Positions 45,339 through 59,049 of a DNA stretch of 64,000 nucleotides are shown in pieces. The stretch is from the NCBI GenBank assembly GCA_033807695.1, contig CM066301.1, positions 1,426,001 through 1,490,000 on the forward strand, written 5' to 3'. A program made the translations under genes and the position numbers. Position 1 is the stretch's first letter. The number at the start of each line of letters is the position of its first letter. The notes below the pieces were generated by a model. It was not told where the DNA came from and made no database searches. It saw nothing but the letters and a program-made list of their open reading frames with translations. Source of the stretch: Daedaleopsis sinensis. Taxonomy: Eukaryota; Basidiomycota; Agaricomycetes; Polyporales; Polyporaceae.

Positions 45339-47836
45339 ATGGAGGCCTACGCGTCCATCGCCTGCTCCTCGATCTCCACGCTCTACCGCATCCTAGCCTA
45401 TTGTTTTCTCCAGGTGGTCAATACTACACACATTCTTAGCCCTCCTGTCCTTACCCTGCTCCAGATTCCAAAATAAGAGCTCAAGTTTATTCTCCCGGTT
45501 CTATACATCGCATATGCTATCACACTACGCTACGTCCCCGTGCCCGAAGTTGTGGTAAAAGAGGAGACGGTCGCCATACGTGAGGAGGTCAAGTCCGAAA
45601 AGAATGCAGTGCCCGTAACGGATGTCACTGTCGCACCCGTAACAAAGTCTGCAGACAGACGTACGTTCAATTGCTTCCCGCACCAAACTTGTCGCGCTCA
45701 CGTCCTTCCACTGCAAGTCTTTCGTGACCGGAATCATCTTCTCTGTGCCTTCCCCGGTCCGTGCCCTCCACTACACCAATATCCTTATAAACACTCTCCT
45801 CCTCCTCGCTGCCGCCGAGCTTGCTGCTGTTCCGTACTTTGACGACGCCTCCGCAGTCGTCTACACTCGCGTCGGCGCCCTCTCTCCCGACGCTGCCAAG
45901 ATTGTCGTTCGTTACCCTCCTACCACCAACGCTACCGAGAACCTAGTGCGCCTCTGCTGGCGGCAAGCCAACATCCAGGGCTCCACAGACGTTCCATGGC
46001 AGCCAGGTCCCCTCGCAAACCTGACCGCCGACAGAGACTGGGTTCAGACCGTTCGGCTTTCTGGCCTTTGGCCAAATACCAGATACGAATGTACGTGCAC
46101 TTGCCGTCATCGTCACCCGACTCTGACATTCTCCCGCTATATCAGACAGGCTTGAAGATGCTAACAGTACTGCTCTTCCTTATCCTGCCCCATCCGTTTC
46201 CGTACCTTCCCCGACTCGCGCCTCTACAATGGCTACAACTTCCGCTTCGTAGCGTCTTCATGTGTGACGCCCAACTTCCCGTATGCGCCCTTCCAGTCTC
46301 GTAGGATCAAAGGGTTCGACCTCCTGGCGGACTATCTTTGGCCTGCCCCCTTGGCTGCCTCCTTGCCAAATGTCTCGGATTCTAGCTCTCTCGATGTGCC
46401 TTCTGCGACCTCGGAGTCGGTGCCTGCCTCAGAGAACACGTCCTCGGACGACGTGACCGTTCCTGTCTCGGAGCCGGTTCCATCCCCTGTAGCGCCCGCT
46501 CCTGTTGAGAAGTCCAATGCTCCGACTGAGTTCATGATCTTCATGGGAGACTTCATCTACGCCGATGTTCCTGTGTACCACGGAGACGACAAAGAGGCGT
46601 ACCGTCGTTTCTACCGTCGCAACTACAACAGTCCAAGCTTCCGGAAGGTATATGAGCGGCTGCGTAAGTGCTTGCCATAGCGAGCGATTCGTGACTGACC
46701 TGAACTTTGACAGCAATCTTCCATACCTACGACGATCATGAGGTGACTGCGTCTCGCGTTCATGCCTTCTCAATCTTCTAACGTTGTCTCAGATCCTCAA
46801 CAACTACGTCGGCCAAGGGAATGATTCTCAATCGCCGTTCCCGAGTGCCTCGGACGCGTTCCAGCTGTACAACGCGGAAGCCAACTTTGACTCGATCCAC
46901 GAGGGCCAATACTACTACGACTTCCGGTACGGCGACTCCGCCTTCTTCGTGATGGACACCCGGAGGTACCGTTCAGATATCAATGTGGGCGATGCCACCA
47001 CGCACACCATGCTCGGTGAACAACAGCTTGCAGCGCTGTACGACTGGCTTGGCAGGGTACGCACGCTCCCCGACACTCACGGCTGTACTGAGACTGTGTG
47101 CAGGTGAACAACACCGCCGTCTTCAAATTCATCGTGACCTCCGTGCCCTTCACGTCGCTGTGGACATACGAGGGCCTGTACGACACGTGGGCGGGCTTCC
47201 CCGTGGAGAAGGCCGCGGTGCTCAGCGCGCTGCACACGGTGCCGAACGTCGTCATGCTCTCGGGCGACCGCCACGAGTTCGCGGCGATCGAGTTCGAGGC
47301 GGGGGACGCGGGCCACAACGTGCTCGAGATCTCGACGAGCCCGATGAGCATGTTCTACATCCCCGTCGTGCGCACGCTGCGCGCGCGGAGCGACGCGTAC
47401 GTGAACAAGACGCGCGCGGACGTCGTCACGGGCGAGGACGGCGTGTCGTATGTCAACCGGTACGTCGTCGAGGTCCCGAAGGAGAAGGTCGTCAAGTATA
47501 TCGCGGAGGGCAACTACAAGTGGTGCGCCCCTCGAGCTTCGGGCGGATGCAGCGCGCTGACAGTGACTGGATGCGACAGGTCTGCGATCGAGGTCGACAC
47601 GCGGGACCGCCAGCACCCCGTCGCGAAGGTGGAGATCGTGATCGACGGCAAGAGCGCGTACCAGTAAGTGCGCGCCCTCGAGTATCAGTGCAGCGACTGA
47701 CTGACGCGGCTCCAGGCTCGAGGTCGTGGGCAAGCCGGTCAAGCTGCAGCTGTCCACCGCGCTCGGCGCGTTCGTCCCGCAGTCGTTCAGGGGCATGCTC
47801 GACCGCATCGGCATCAAGCCGAGCAAGTGGTTCTAG
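45339..47836 (+). pseudogene. PhoD-like metallophosphatase, copy 5 (stop, lost acceptor, two 4-nt indels)
   Basis: Exons by homology: 45339-45413, 45465-45660, 45712-46090, 46146-46663, 46714-46742, 46793-47056, 47104-47522, 47580-47663, 47716-47836. Lesions: TAA at 45474-45476; a 21-nt in-frame deletion and a 4-nt duplication (AGAC) in exon 2; loss of the intron 2 acceptor (CAG is CAC, with the next AG 6 nt later and out of phase); and a 4-nt deletion near 46187 in exon 4. Together these preclude a normal product. The catalytic motifs downstream are unchanged, which points to recent loss or homogenisation. It ends in TAG like copy 4. Confidence 0.9.
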
Positions 47837-48849
47837 CTTCCGCGCGCGGAGACTGTCTAGACATACATATATCCCTATCCTCTATTTCTGGATCCCATAT
47901 CCTGCAGTGACGACTTGCTTATGTGCTTCCTGTATGGTGTAATGATAGTAGTAGTGCTGTCGTGTGCGATAGCTGTAGACCGCTAGAGTGCTGTGTGGGT
48001 GTTGTGGTGACGAACTCTGTACGGTACGATACGTGACCCTTTTAACGAAGCTGCTCCATTGCACGTTCACGCGTTGGAGACACTGTCGTAGGCGCTCGCG
48101 GGACGGGGATCTCGGGGAGTGTACGGGGTGGGTCTAGCGTAAAAACGTACCATTGAAAATGCTTGAGAAAGAGGCCCATGCAAACTAAGGATCTCCCAAA
48201 GGGGGTATGCAAACTAAGGACCTCCCAAAGGGGTGTCGCTGCCCACCAGGGGACGTGCTGCCCAGGGGACGTGCTGCCCAGGAGCTCATGATGGCGGTCG
48301 AGAGTTGCAGGCAGGCAGTAGTCGTAGTCGCAAACAGAGAAGTCGACTGCATGCATTGCTCGAGTACTGTAGTATATACAGATGGGACATTGGGAGTCCA
48401 AGTACGACTCGCGTGTTCGTAGCGGCTATTCCATCTCTCTTGTCCCGCGACCAGCACAACAACTGGCGACCGTCCACTGTGCACCTCGGACCTGATGCTC
48501 CCAAAACCATCTGCGCACCACATGCACCTCGAGTGTCTTGAGCGACTCACCAGATCCGACATGGCCCGTTCCCACCCGTACCCATCCTCCGCATTCCCAT
48601 AGGCTCGAGCTTGTCATGCCCGTCTCGAGTTGTACCGTTAAAGGATACTCACCACGCGCTCGACCGTCCAAATCCTCCTCCTTCACACTCTCCCAACAGT
48701 GGTCTTGATCGCAGTCTTGCGGCACTCGTTGAACGGCTGCGCTGTTGCTGTAAGGCCCCTAAAATATCTGAGGATGTCGCATATGCACCGCGGTACTGCA
48801 CCGAACGGTACCGTCGGTACGTGAACTCGCGGCTCTCATAGCACCTGGG

Positions 48850-48904
48850 CACTGTTCGAGCCCCGAGCCTCGGGCCGTATGCGAGGCTCAGATCTTGAAC
48901 AGTG
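48850..48904. other. Conserved two-stem hairpin, unit 5
   Basis: Inner stem CCGAGCCTCG/CGAGGCTCAG carries one C/A mismatch. It is the sequence intermediate between the C-G pair of units 2 and 6 and the T-A pair of unit 1. The outer stem is perfect. Confidence 0.55.
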
Positions 48905-49694
48905 TACCATCATTCGCATCGCCGTCCCATGCGACACGGCAGAGCACATGAACGCAATTAGCCCGCAGCGTGTAGGTCTAGAGCTCGGGATGTCAACCGC
49001 TGCCCGTCAGGCGAGACGGTGAGGTGCACGCCGCCCCGGAAATCACGTCCCCGCGGCAGATTTCGAGAGGCATGCACTTCACCTCACGACGGTGATCGAC
49101 GTGTCACAGGACATGATACGGCTACTTCAAGTGTACCGTTCATGTTCCTCTGCACCGCCAACCATGAACACAATTTGGGATCATCGTCCACTGGACCAAG
49201 TCACAGTCCCCGACGGGCGTGACGGTAGTGTGCACGCCCCAGACATCATGTGTCCAGATTCTGAAGCACGCACAATGTGTACCGTCGACTCGTGTACCGT
49301 CCTTGCTTCAAGTTCTCTGCACCACCAGATACTGGTGGATAGTGCATGGCCGCCCCAGTATGCACCAAATGCCAACACGATGCACAGATATGCTCATGGC
49401 ATACCGCCGCAGATGGAGAGAGGAATTAAAACTCACCGTATATTGTCTTCACAGCATGGCTGCCACTCGAGGACAGCATTGACAGAAGCTGATGAGCATG
49501 AGCGGAGGGAGGCGGAGGGTGTGCGCGTGAGGGGAGCAGGAGGGACAAAGGGCGAGGGGCGAGGGGCGAAGGCGGTGAGAGCCCGAAGGTCAGCGGAGTA
49601 TAAGCAGCCAAGTGGTCAAGCGGCAGCAGATGTAGTTAGTCTCATGTTCGATTACGACCATCAGAATATATTCTATCCGACGAGTCATTAACCA

Positions 49695-49802
49695 ATGTGT
49701 GGAATGATGTACAAGATCTTGATCTTCTGCGCTGTCTTTGGAGTTTTGGCACTCGCCGTGAATGGACCCCTCCGGCGTGCCGCTCACGCGGGAATACAAT
49801 AG
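49695..49802 (+). CDS. Micro-ORF, 35 aa, unit 5
   Basis: Homolog of the unit-1 micro-ORF (MCGMMYKILIFCAVFGVLAL) with the same GIQ extension as unit 4. Confidence 0.3.
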   Translation: MCGMMYKILIFCAVFGVLALAVNGPLRRAAHAGIQ

Positions 49803-52800
49803 TAGACAACTTTACCTTGTGTTCGAATTCACATATTCCGGGGGCCGGCGGGGCCCTCAGGCTGCCTTCCGGATGAGTGGGCTATATCACGGCTAGTGGT
49901 TACGCAATCTGAGCGTGCTCAAAGCGCGTACCATTCCAGTGCCTGATAGTAATGGTACCGTTTGCATGCCTAAAGCAGGTGACTCCACCGTAAATCGACG
50001 CAAAATACAGCTAGAGACAACATCCCTAGTAAGATTAATTATTAGTCCAGTCGGAGATGCTTGACTCCGAGTCAGATATCATCTGAGCACGCTACGTACA
50101 ACATCCCGGACCACTCGACGTGCCACTGTCCACCACGACTCCTCTGGGAGCTCAGAGAGCAACTCAACCTCCTGTCGGCACTCCTCGTCCACCTCCGCCT
50201 CCGTCGCGTCCGTCCGAAGTTCTCCGAACTACTGCCGCAGACTCAGGCAGAGGCTGTGGGAAGTTCATGGGGCCGCTCACCGGACGGAGCCGACGCTCGC
50301 CGTGGTCAGACCTCGTAGCCTTCTCGGAGAGCCCTCTGTGGCGAATGCTCGGCGCGGCCCTCGACACCGCGTCCGGCATGGCTACGAAGCACATCCCCGT
50401 CTCCCAGAGCAGGAGCAACCAATCCGGTGGCACCCAATGAGCTCGGGGTTCCTGGGATTCCTGAACGGAAGCGAGGGCGGCCGGCCGATGACTCATGAGC
50501 GTACGTACGGAGCAACCGGCACTCCGCGCCCGAGCGAATAGCCTGAGCCTTGCGAGCACATGTCAGTTACGAACGAGCGGAGGAGTACAAACACGAAGAC
50601 GTACCAAGGTGCGCATTCATGAATCTGCGGAACGTGCTCCGCATCTCGAGCTCGCAGCGCGCGATCCTCGCCCAATCTCGCCCAGAGCGTACCGCCGACC
50701 TCAACGATTTCCGTCTGCCATGGACATCGAGACAAGTGAGTACATATGATGACAAATTGACAATGTCGACCAGACACCACAGCGACGAGATCTCCGATTG
50801 TCGTCGTGACACTCACCGCGATCTGGAGTCAACGAGCCTGAGATCGCCCCGGGTGATTGGATACGGTACCTCGTACTAGATCAGCCGAGGTACCGCTGCA
50901 AGAAGCTACCGTACGTACCGTGAGCTCTCTTAGCCCTCAACGCGCATTCTGACAGACAGCGCACAGGTTCGCGCTGTGGCAAATCTCAGGGCACATTCGA
51001 AGTCACTCGTGTTGACTCTGCATCCCGGGGATCTTGTCGCCAAGGCCCCGGTCCCGGGAAACACTTCGGAAACACTCGGAGTGTCCCATCATGCCATGAA
51101 GCCGTGAGCAGGTACAAGGTTATTTTTCGTGCAAGCGGTGGGTAAAGTGTGACACGCGGATGCCCTGCGAGCCGTGCGGGATCAGCTCACGTTGCTCTGA
51201 CCAATCCTGCAGGCCGTACTACGTACCGTATTAGACTGTATCGGGCACGACACTGCAGCCGATGTCACACGCACGTCTGGCATTGCCGTCTCTTCGGATG
51301 TTGAGCTCCGCATTTCCAGTCGCGTGCGCATGCGCAACGCACCGACCAACTTGAATGGACCGGCGATGACACGTTCCCCCTCGAATGACGAAAGCATGGC
51401 AACACGGATATATTTATCTCTAACCGAACTTGAGTACGATGACAGCTACGAGCGCAGAACGTACTACGCACCTTATCATATGTACGTCCTTACTTATCCT
51501 GACTCTTCCAACGCTGCGACGTCCGGAATGTGCTACTGAGCTTGTGGCCACACTTCACTGTCACGCATGCGCACGCACTGTCACTGTGTGCAGGGCCTGC
51601 CGAAAGCACATGTACATCCATCCGACCGGGTGCTATTCTGCTCCGGAATGTCAGCAACGCACTCGCTACGCGAAGAGGCTAGCGCAACCCCGCGTCTCGT
51701 TACGAATTTACCGCTACCCACCGTGGATTCTCCGAGTGGCGGGCGCAGGTGCAGACTCCCGAGTCCCGAGTCCCGAGTCATCGCGTGCCGCATCCACGCC
51801 GTCATGCATGCATACTTGCACTCTGCAGCATGAGCACGCAACGGTCAGCTCCGAGTCTTAGTCTAGAGCTGACACTGTACGTACCGAGAGGGGTGCAGTG
51901 CGGGCCTGTCCGTCGTGCAGCCCTTGTACTCGGTACCGGACACATCTCTCACAGAGAGCCGCGGCGGACGGTGTCGTTTCGGGGCACTCGATTGCCGACT
52001 CGACCCTGCAGCGTCGCAGGGGAGTGCGCCAAGCGGCACCAGACGTCAGGTCCCGTTAGGCACCACTGGCACCCGAGCTGCCCGCGCGACGCGCGTCCGC
52101 ACTCGGAATGCCTCTGAGCCTCAGACATCGACGCGATTCACGAGGTTCTCCTGCGGGGAACGGTCAGTCCCGACTCCCGAGCCATCACTTTCACTGGCAG
52201 AGGCTCAGGCTAAGGCTAAGGCTCAGGCTGCTCTGCTCACCCATATCCACCGTGGGTGCTGTGTGATGCGCGCGGGCGGAAGGCGGAAGACGGAAGAGTA
52301 CTAGTAGGCGGCTCGAGCCTCGAAAGGGCGCGTCGGCCGTCGGGTCTGCACGGTACCGTAGCCCGCTGTACCGTAGCCCGCTGTACGGTACTACCAGTTC
52401 CCCGCCGAACGAGGACCAGCGCACGGGATCAGCAGGTGCCAGGCAGGGGCGAGCACAGTGACAATGACATTGACATGACGACGTACCGTCGCGCCGTCGC
52501 GCCGTCGCACCGATCGCGCTCTCGTATCAGAACGGATACGGGCGATCAGAAGCCCCATATTGCGCCCTGCCAACAGGGTACAGACCCTTAGCCTTAGCCA
52601 CGCCCGAGTTGTCGGGGAGGAGAGCCGACGCTTGCTTGAGATGGGGCGATGGGGCGATCGCTCCGTGGCGTGCGGACTCCGGGGAATCGGCATGCGGGGA
52701 TGCGGGAGAGTACAAGGTGCGGGGACGGTCACGCACTGCTCGGACGTCATCGCCCTTGCGCCCCCCCTCCTCCTCCTCGTTCTCCTCGTTCTCCTCCGGG

Positions 52801-54372
52801 CTCCAGCCGGTTGTGCCATGTGGTGAGTTGCATGTACCGTATACGTCGTCGTGGGCATGCGTTGACTGCCGTTCTGCAGCTCGCGTGTGCGGGAGAGCCA
52901 CCATCCCTTGGTCGACGGCGTTGTGAATGGGCAGGGACAGGGACAGGGACAGGTGAGAGGGTGCCCGCTGGTCGCGTCGCTGTACTGACTTCTGCACACT
53001 GCGCAGGACGTGTAGGCGGGCTAGGACGAGTCAGCGACATCTGGCCGAGGCTTGGACGGTACGATCGGCTGCGCTTGCCTGGCTCGATCTTTGCTGTTGA
53101 CGTTGACGAGTGCGTCTTGCAGCGGGCATGTCCGGGCCCTCGCCTCCTCGCGCTCCCGACTCTGCGGTGCGAAACGTAGGTGTTCCTGCCCAGCGGACCC
53201 GCTAGCCTGGAGACGAGGTCAGTGTGCCGATCTGTATACAGCGCGGATGGATAGCACGGTACGGACCTTGTCCGCTTCCCCCGGCTCTCTGTTCAACGTT
53301 CAGTGCTCACGAGCTTGTCTTGCAGCGGTCGCGTCCCGGACTCGCGCTCTCGACTCCGGGACGGACAGCGCATGCGTCCCAGCGCGATGGACACGCCAGC
53401 CTCGCGCATGTGCGCAGAACGGTACGCGTTTTGTCCGCACCCTTGCTCCTTCCTGACGAGCGTGTCTTGCAGCAGTCGCGTCCGGGGCTCGCGTGATCGC
53501 GCACTCGAGTCTCGACTCCACCAGCCTCGCGCAGGTGCGCATTTCGGGCGCATATATGCAGTCACTAGCTGATTGCCGTTGGAGATGTGCAAATATATTG
53601 GCATGACGGTACAGAAGACGGCTGATCTCGGCGGACGAGACGTACCTAGTGAGCTCGCTGACTGTAATGATGTATGTCAGGGGTGGGAGTTGGACGGTAC
53701 CGTAGTACGTACCTCGCTGCTGCTTAGAAGAGTGTAGGGGCCGGGGTGGTGTCGCGACGGCCAAAGGGTAAGTACGCGAGCAAATGAGCGCGCCCCGAGG
53801 TCGGTAGGCGTGGAGACGGGTGAGGAGACAGAGAGCGGAGATGCGCGTGGATTGGCAGAGCGGAGCGGGAACGGCGCGAGAAGAGACCCCGAGGCGTCTT
53901 CCGGCCTCAACTCGAGGTCGGCGTGAGTTCATGCATCGTGCGCAGGTGTGAGGATCCGCGGCGTGCGCCATAGACGACGGCGACGACGGCGCGTGCAGTG
54001 GAGAACGGGCGGCGGGACGGCGGTTCGCGTCGTGCAGGGGAGGCGGGCGTGCTCACCTTGTACCGGTAGTTGATTACTTGGCTCCTGGACGAATGGCAGC
54101 GCGCATGTTGGGAGGTCGTGTGGCGAGCGCTCGACGCGGAGCGAGTTGAGAGGGAGCGTGACGAGTGGCGGAGGCGTGTACAGAGAGGTGACAGCGACAC
54201 GCGCTGGTCAGAGACGCATAAGAGGTCGTCAAGAGGAGAGAAGGGGCACATGGCGGAGAGAGCGAGAGATGCTCGGGGTTGTTCGCAGAGTCCGGACTCG
54301 GACGATGGGCGGTTGCCAGATTGGGGCACCACGCGACCAAGGTCCTCTAAGCGCCCCGATCACCCTGGTCGT

Positions 54373-54380
54373 TGACGTCA
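54373..54380. promoter_or_regulatory. CRE/ATF-like site, upstream of PhoD copy 6
   Basis: TGACGTCA is retained although the copy 6 start codon is lost. Confidence 0.45.
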
Positions 54381-54487
54381 CCACTGCTCCCTCCTCCTCC
54401 CCTTCTCCCCTTCCTCCTCCTCCGCCTCCTCCTCCTCCGTTGACCCCCGCGACTTGCTCTGCTTACGACCCACGAACGGAGAGCGTC

Positions 54488-57224
54488 ACGGAGGCATACG
54501 CGGCCATCGCCAGCTCCTCGATCTCCACCCTCTACCGCATCCTAGCCTATAGTTTCCTCCAGGTGGTCAATACTACACACATTCTTAGCCCTCCTGTCCT
54601 TACCCTGCTCCAGATTCCAAAATAAGAGCTCAAGTTTATTCTTCCGGCTCTATACATCGCATACTATGCTATCACACTACGCTACGTCCCCGTGCCCGAA
54701 GTTGTTGTGGTAAAAGAGGAGACGGTCGCCATACGTGAGGAGGTCAAGTCCGAAAAGAATGGACTGCCCGTAACGGATGTCACTATCGACAGTCGTTGTC
54801 GCCCCCGTAACAAAGTCTGCAGACGTACGTTCACTTGCTTCCCGCACCAAACTTGTCGCGCTCACGTCCTTGCAGTGCAAGTCTTTCGTGACCGGAATCA
54901 TCTTCTCTGTGCCTTCCCCGGTCCGTGCCCTCCACTACACCAATATCCTTATAAACACTCTCCTCCTCCTCGCTGCCGCCGAGCTTGCTGCTGTTCCGTA
55001 CTTTGACGACGCCTCCGCAGTCGTCTACACTCGCGTCGGCGCCCTCTCTCCCGACGCTGCCAAGATTGTCGTTCGTTACCCTCCTACCACCAACGCTACC
55101 GAGAACCTAGTGCGCCTCTGCTGGCGGCAAGCCAACATCCAGGGCTCCACAGACGTTCCATGGCAGCCAGGTCCCCTCGCAAACCTGACCGCCGACAGAG
55201 ACTGGGTTCAGACCGTTCGGCTTTCTGGCCTTTGGCCAAATACCAGATACGAATGTACGTGCACTTGCCCGTCAACCACAGGGGACATTCCCCATGTTTC
55301 CAGGGTAAACATATGGAAAGCATCCGGGCAGCCGGGCAGCAGAAGAACTATCTCTACAACACCAACGTTGTAAATACCCAGTTAATAGCAGGTAAATGTG
55401 CTGTATGTAGAACATCCCCGCGCCATTGCCGCAATGTTTTCACTCGTAATTCTACATACAGCACATTTACCGCTTATTGGTCAAACATTGTTGTTGCAGA
55501 GATAGTTTTCAGTTTCCCAGATGTTTACCATAGAAACATTGTGGAATGTCCCCTGATATCGTCACGCGATTCTGACCTTCTCGCGCTATACAACAGACAG
55601 GCTTGAAGATGTCCACAATACCGCTCTTCCTTATCCCGCCCGTCTTCATGCGTGACGCCCAATTTCCCGTATGCGCCCTTCCAGTCTCGTAGGATCAAAG
55701 GGTTCGACCTCCTGGCAGACTACCTTTGGCCTGCCCCCGCGACTGCCTCCTTGCCAAACGTGTTGGCTTCTAGCTCTCCCGAAGTGCCTTCTGCGACCTC
55801 GGAGTCGGTGCCTGCCTCAGAGAACACGTCCTCGGACGACGTGACCGTTCCTGTCTCGGAGCCGGTTCCATCCCCTGTAGCGCCCGCTTCTGTTGAGAAG
55901 TCCAGTGCTCCGACTGAGTTCATGATCTTCATGGGAGACTTCATTTACGCCGATGTTCCTGTGTACCACGGAGACGACAAAGAGGCGTACCGTCGTTTCT
56001 ACCGTCGCAACTACAACAGTCCAAGCTTCCGGAAGGTATATGAGCGGCTGCGTAAGTGCTTGCCATAGCGAGCGATTCGTGACTGACCTGAACTTTGACA
56101 GCAATCTTCCATACCTACGACGATCACGAGGTGACTGCGTCTCGCGTTCGTGCCTTCTCAATCTTCTAACGTTGTCTCAGATCCTCAACAACTACGTCGG
56201 CCAAGGGAATGATTCTCAATCGCCGTTCCCGAGTGCCTCGGACGCGTTCCAGCTGTACAACGCGGAAGCCAACTTTGACTCGATCCACGAGGGCCAGTAC
56301 TACTACGACTTCCGGTACGGCGACTCCGCCTTCTTCGTGATGGACACCCGGAGGTACCGTTCAGATATCAATGTGGGTGATGCCACCACGCACACCATGC
56401 TCGGCGAACAACAGCTTGCAGCGCTGTACGACTGGCTTGGCAGGGTACGCACGCTCCCCCACACTCACGGCTGTACTGAGACTGTGTGCAGGTGAACAAC
56501 ACCGCCGTCTTCAAGTTCATCGTGACCTCCGTGCCCTTCACGTCGCTGTGGACATACGAGGGCCTGTACGACACGTGGGCGGGCTTCCCCGTGGAGAAGG
56601 CCGCGGTGCTCAGCGCGCTGCACACGGTGCCGAACGTCGTCATGCTCTCGGGCGACCGCCACGAGTTCGCGGCGATCGAGTTCGAGGCGGGGGACACGGG
56701 CCACAACGTGCTCGAGATCTCGACGAGCCCGATGAGCATGTTCTACATCCCCGTCGTGCGCACGCTGCGCGCGCGGAGCGACGCGTACGTGAACAAGACG
56801 CGCGCGGACGTCGTCACGGGCGCGGACGGCGTGTCGTATGTCGACCGGTACGTCGTCGAGGTCCCGAAGGAGAAGGTCGTCAAGTATATCGCGGAGGGCA
56901 ACTACAAGTGGTGCGCCCCTCGAGCTTCGGGCGGATGCTGCGCGCTGACAGTGACTGGATGCGACAGGTCTGCGATCGAGGTCGACACGCGGGACCGCCA
57001 GCACCCCGTCGCGAAGGTGGAGATCATGGTCGACGGCAAGAGCGCGTACCAGTAAGTGCGCGCCCTCGAGGATCAGTGCAGCGACTGACTGACGCGGCTC
57101 CAGGCTCGAGGTCGTGGGCAAGCCGGTCAAGCTGCAGCTGTCCACCGCGCTCGGCGCGTTCGTCCCGCAGTCGTTCAGGGGCATGCTCGACCGCATCGGC
57201 ATCAAGCCGAGCAAGTGGTTCTGA
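54488..57224 (+). pseudogene. PhoD-like metallophosphatase, copy 6 (no ATG, stop, -8 and -67 deletions)
   Basis: Exons by homology: 54488-54562, 54614-54824, 54876-55254, 55597-56051, 56102-56130, 56181-56444, 56492-56910, 56968-57051, 57104-57224. The start codon is ACG (54488-54490). TAA follows at 54623-54625. Exon 2 has a 3-nt insertion and an 8-nt deletion. Exon 4 lacks 67 nt (just after 55638), removing the FRTFPDSRLYNGYNF region. Exon 3 is of the copy 2/5 type (ANIQGSTDVPWQ), yet intron 3 has the foldback element otherwise found in copies 1 and 4, so this copy is a mosaic. Exons 5-9 are unbroken. Confidence 0.92.
55279..55555. mobile_element. Foldback MITE-like element in intron 3 of PhoD copy 6
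   Basis: Same element and site as in copies 1 and 4. It begins CAGGGGACATTCCCC and ends GTGGAATGTCCCCTG. A small deletion lies near 55491 (TTGTTGTTG). The acceptor downstream reads CAACAG. Confidence 0.82.
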
Positions 57225-58283
57225 CTTCCGCGCGCGGAGACTGCCTAGACATACATATATCCCTATCCTCTATTTCTGGATCCCATATCCTGCAGTGACG
57301 ACTTGCTTGTGTGCTTCCTGTATGGTGTAATGATAGTAGTAGTGCTGTCGTGTGCGATAGCTGTAGACCGCTAGAACTGGACGTGTACTCGTTTGTGGGC
57401 GTTGTGGTGACGAACTCTGTACGGTACGATACGTGACCCTTCTTAACGAAGCTGCTCGATTGCACGTCCACGCGACACTGCCCGGCCACCGCATGTCGTA
57501 GGCGCTCGCGGGACGGGGATCTCGGGGAGTGTACGGGGTGGGTCTAGCGTAAAAACGTACCGTTGAGAATGCTTGAGAAAGAGGCCCATGCAAACTAAGG
57601 ACCTCCCAAAGGGGGTATTGCTGCCCATGCAAACTAAGGACCTCCCAAAGGGGTGTCGCTGCCCACCAGGGGACTTGCTGCAGGAGCTCATGATGGCGGT
57701 CGAGAGTTGCAGGCATGCAGTAGTCGCAAACAGAGAAGTCGACTGCATGCATTGCTCGAGTACGGTAGTATATACATATAGCACATTGCGAGCCCAAGTA
57801 CGATTTGCGTGTTCGTAACAAGAGTGTTCAAGACCGGGCAGCTATTCCACTGTCTCACTTCAAGTCCCGCGACCAGCACAACACTGGCGACCGTCCACTG
57901 CGCACCTCCATCTGCGCACCACATCAGATCCGGCATTGGTTCCCACCCATACCCATCCTCCGTTCCCATCCTCGAGCTCGTCATGCCCCAACTCCGGCTC
58001 TGTGTACCATCTCGAGTCTGTACCGTTAAAGGATACTCACCTCGCGCTCGACCGTCCAAGTCCTCCTCCTTCACACTCTCCCGACAGTGGTCTTGATCGC
58101 AGTCTTGAGCTCGAACGGCGGCGCTGTTGCTGTGTACCATTCTGAGACTCGCTGCAATCAGTTCGCGTGCACATCCGACCAAGAGATCAAGTCCCCTAAA
58201 AGAAACGAGGACGTTGCAAGTGCGCTGCGGCACTGCACTGACTCACGGTACCGTCGGTACGTGAAGCTCTCATAGCACCTGGG

Positions 58284-58338
58284 CACTGTTCGAGCCCCGA
58301 GCCTCGGGCGGTATGCGAGGCTCGGATCTTGAACAGTG
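58284..58338. other. Conserved two-stem hairpin, unit 6
   Basis: Perfect outer and inner stems, as in unit 2. Confidence 0.6.
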
Positions 58339-59049
58339 TACCGGCAGAGCACATGAACGCAGTATGCTGGCACTGTGTAGGTCTAGAGGTCGGGATGTCA
58401 ACCGCTGCCCGTCAGGCGACTCGGATGGTGAGGTGCACGCCGCCCCGGAAATCACGTCCCCGGATTCCGAGAGGCATGTACTTCACCTCACGACGGTGAT
58501 CGACGTGTCACAGGACGTACTCCACTGAGTGTACCGTCCATGCTCCTCCACGCTTTCAGATGGATAGCTATGAACGCAATACACTGGAACTATGTAGGTC
58601 CGGAGTTTGGGATGTCCACCAGTGGACCAAGTCATGGCAGTCCCTGTCGGGCGTGACGGTAATGTGCACGCCCAAGATTCTAAAGCACACACGATGTGTA
58701 CCGTCGACTCGTGTACCGTCCATGCTTCAAGTTCTCTGCACCACCAGATGCCAGTGGATAGCCATGGCATACCGCCGCAGATGGAGAAGGAGTTAAAACT
58801 CACCGCATATCGTCTTCACAGCATGGCTGCTCGAGGACAGCATTGACAGGAGCTGATGAGCATGAGCGGAGGGAGGCGGAGGGTGTGCACGCGAGGGGAG
58901 CAGGAGGGACAAGGGGCGAGGGGCGAAGGCGGTCCTGAGGTCAACAGAGTAAGTATACTAAGCAGCCAAGTGGACAAGCGGCAGCAGATGTAGTTAGTCT
59001 CATGTTTGATTACGACCATCAGAATATATTCTATCCGGGTCATTAACCA

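Larger units (their letters stand above)
47837..54487. other. Spacer 5 (6.7 kb), no recognised protein gene
   Basis: Same plan: a shortened and a full minisatellite unit (48178-48234), the hairpin (48850-48904), the micro-ORF (49695-49802), a single internal module (from about 51867), an AGGCTA micro-repeat (about 52201-52230) and the splice-like chain (about 52823-53496). Bases 52130-53040 are almost identical to 61221-62131 in spacer 6. Nothing further was recognised. Confidence 0.7.
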
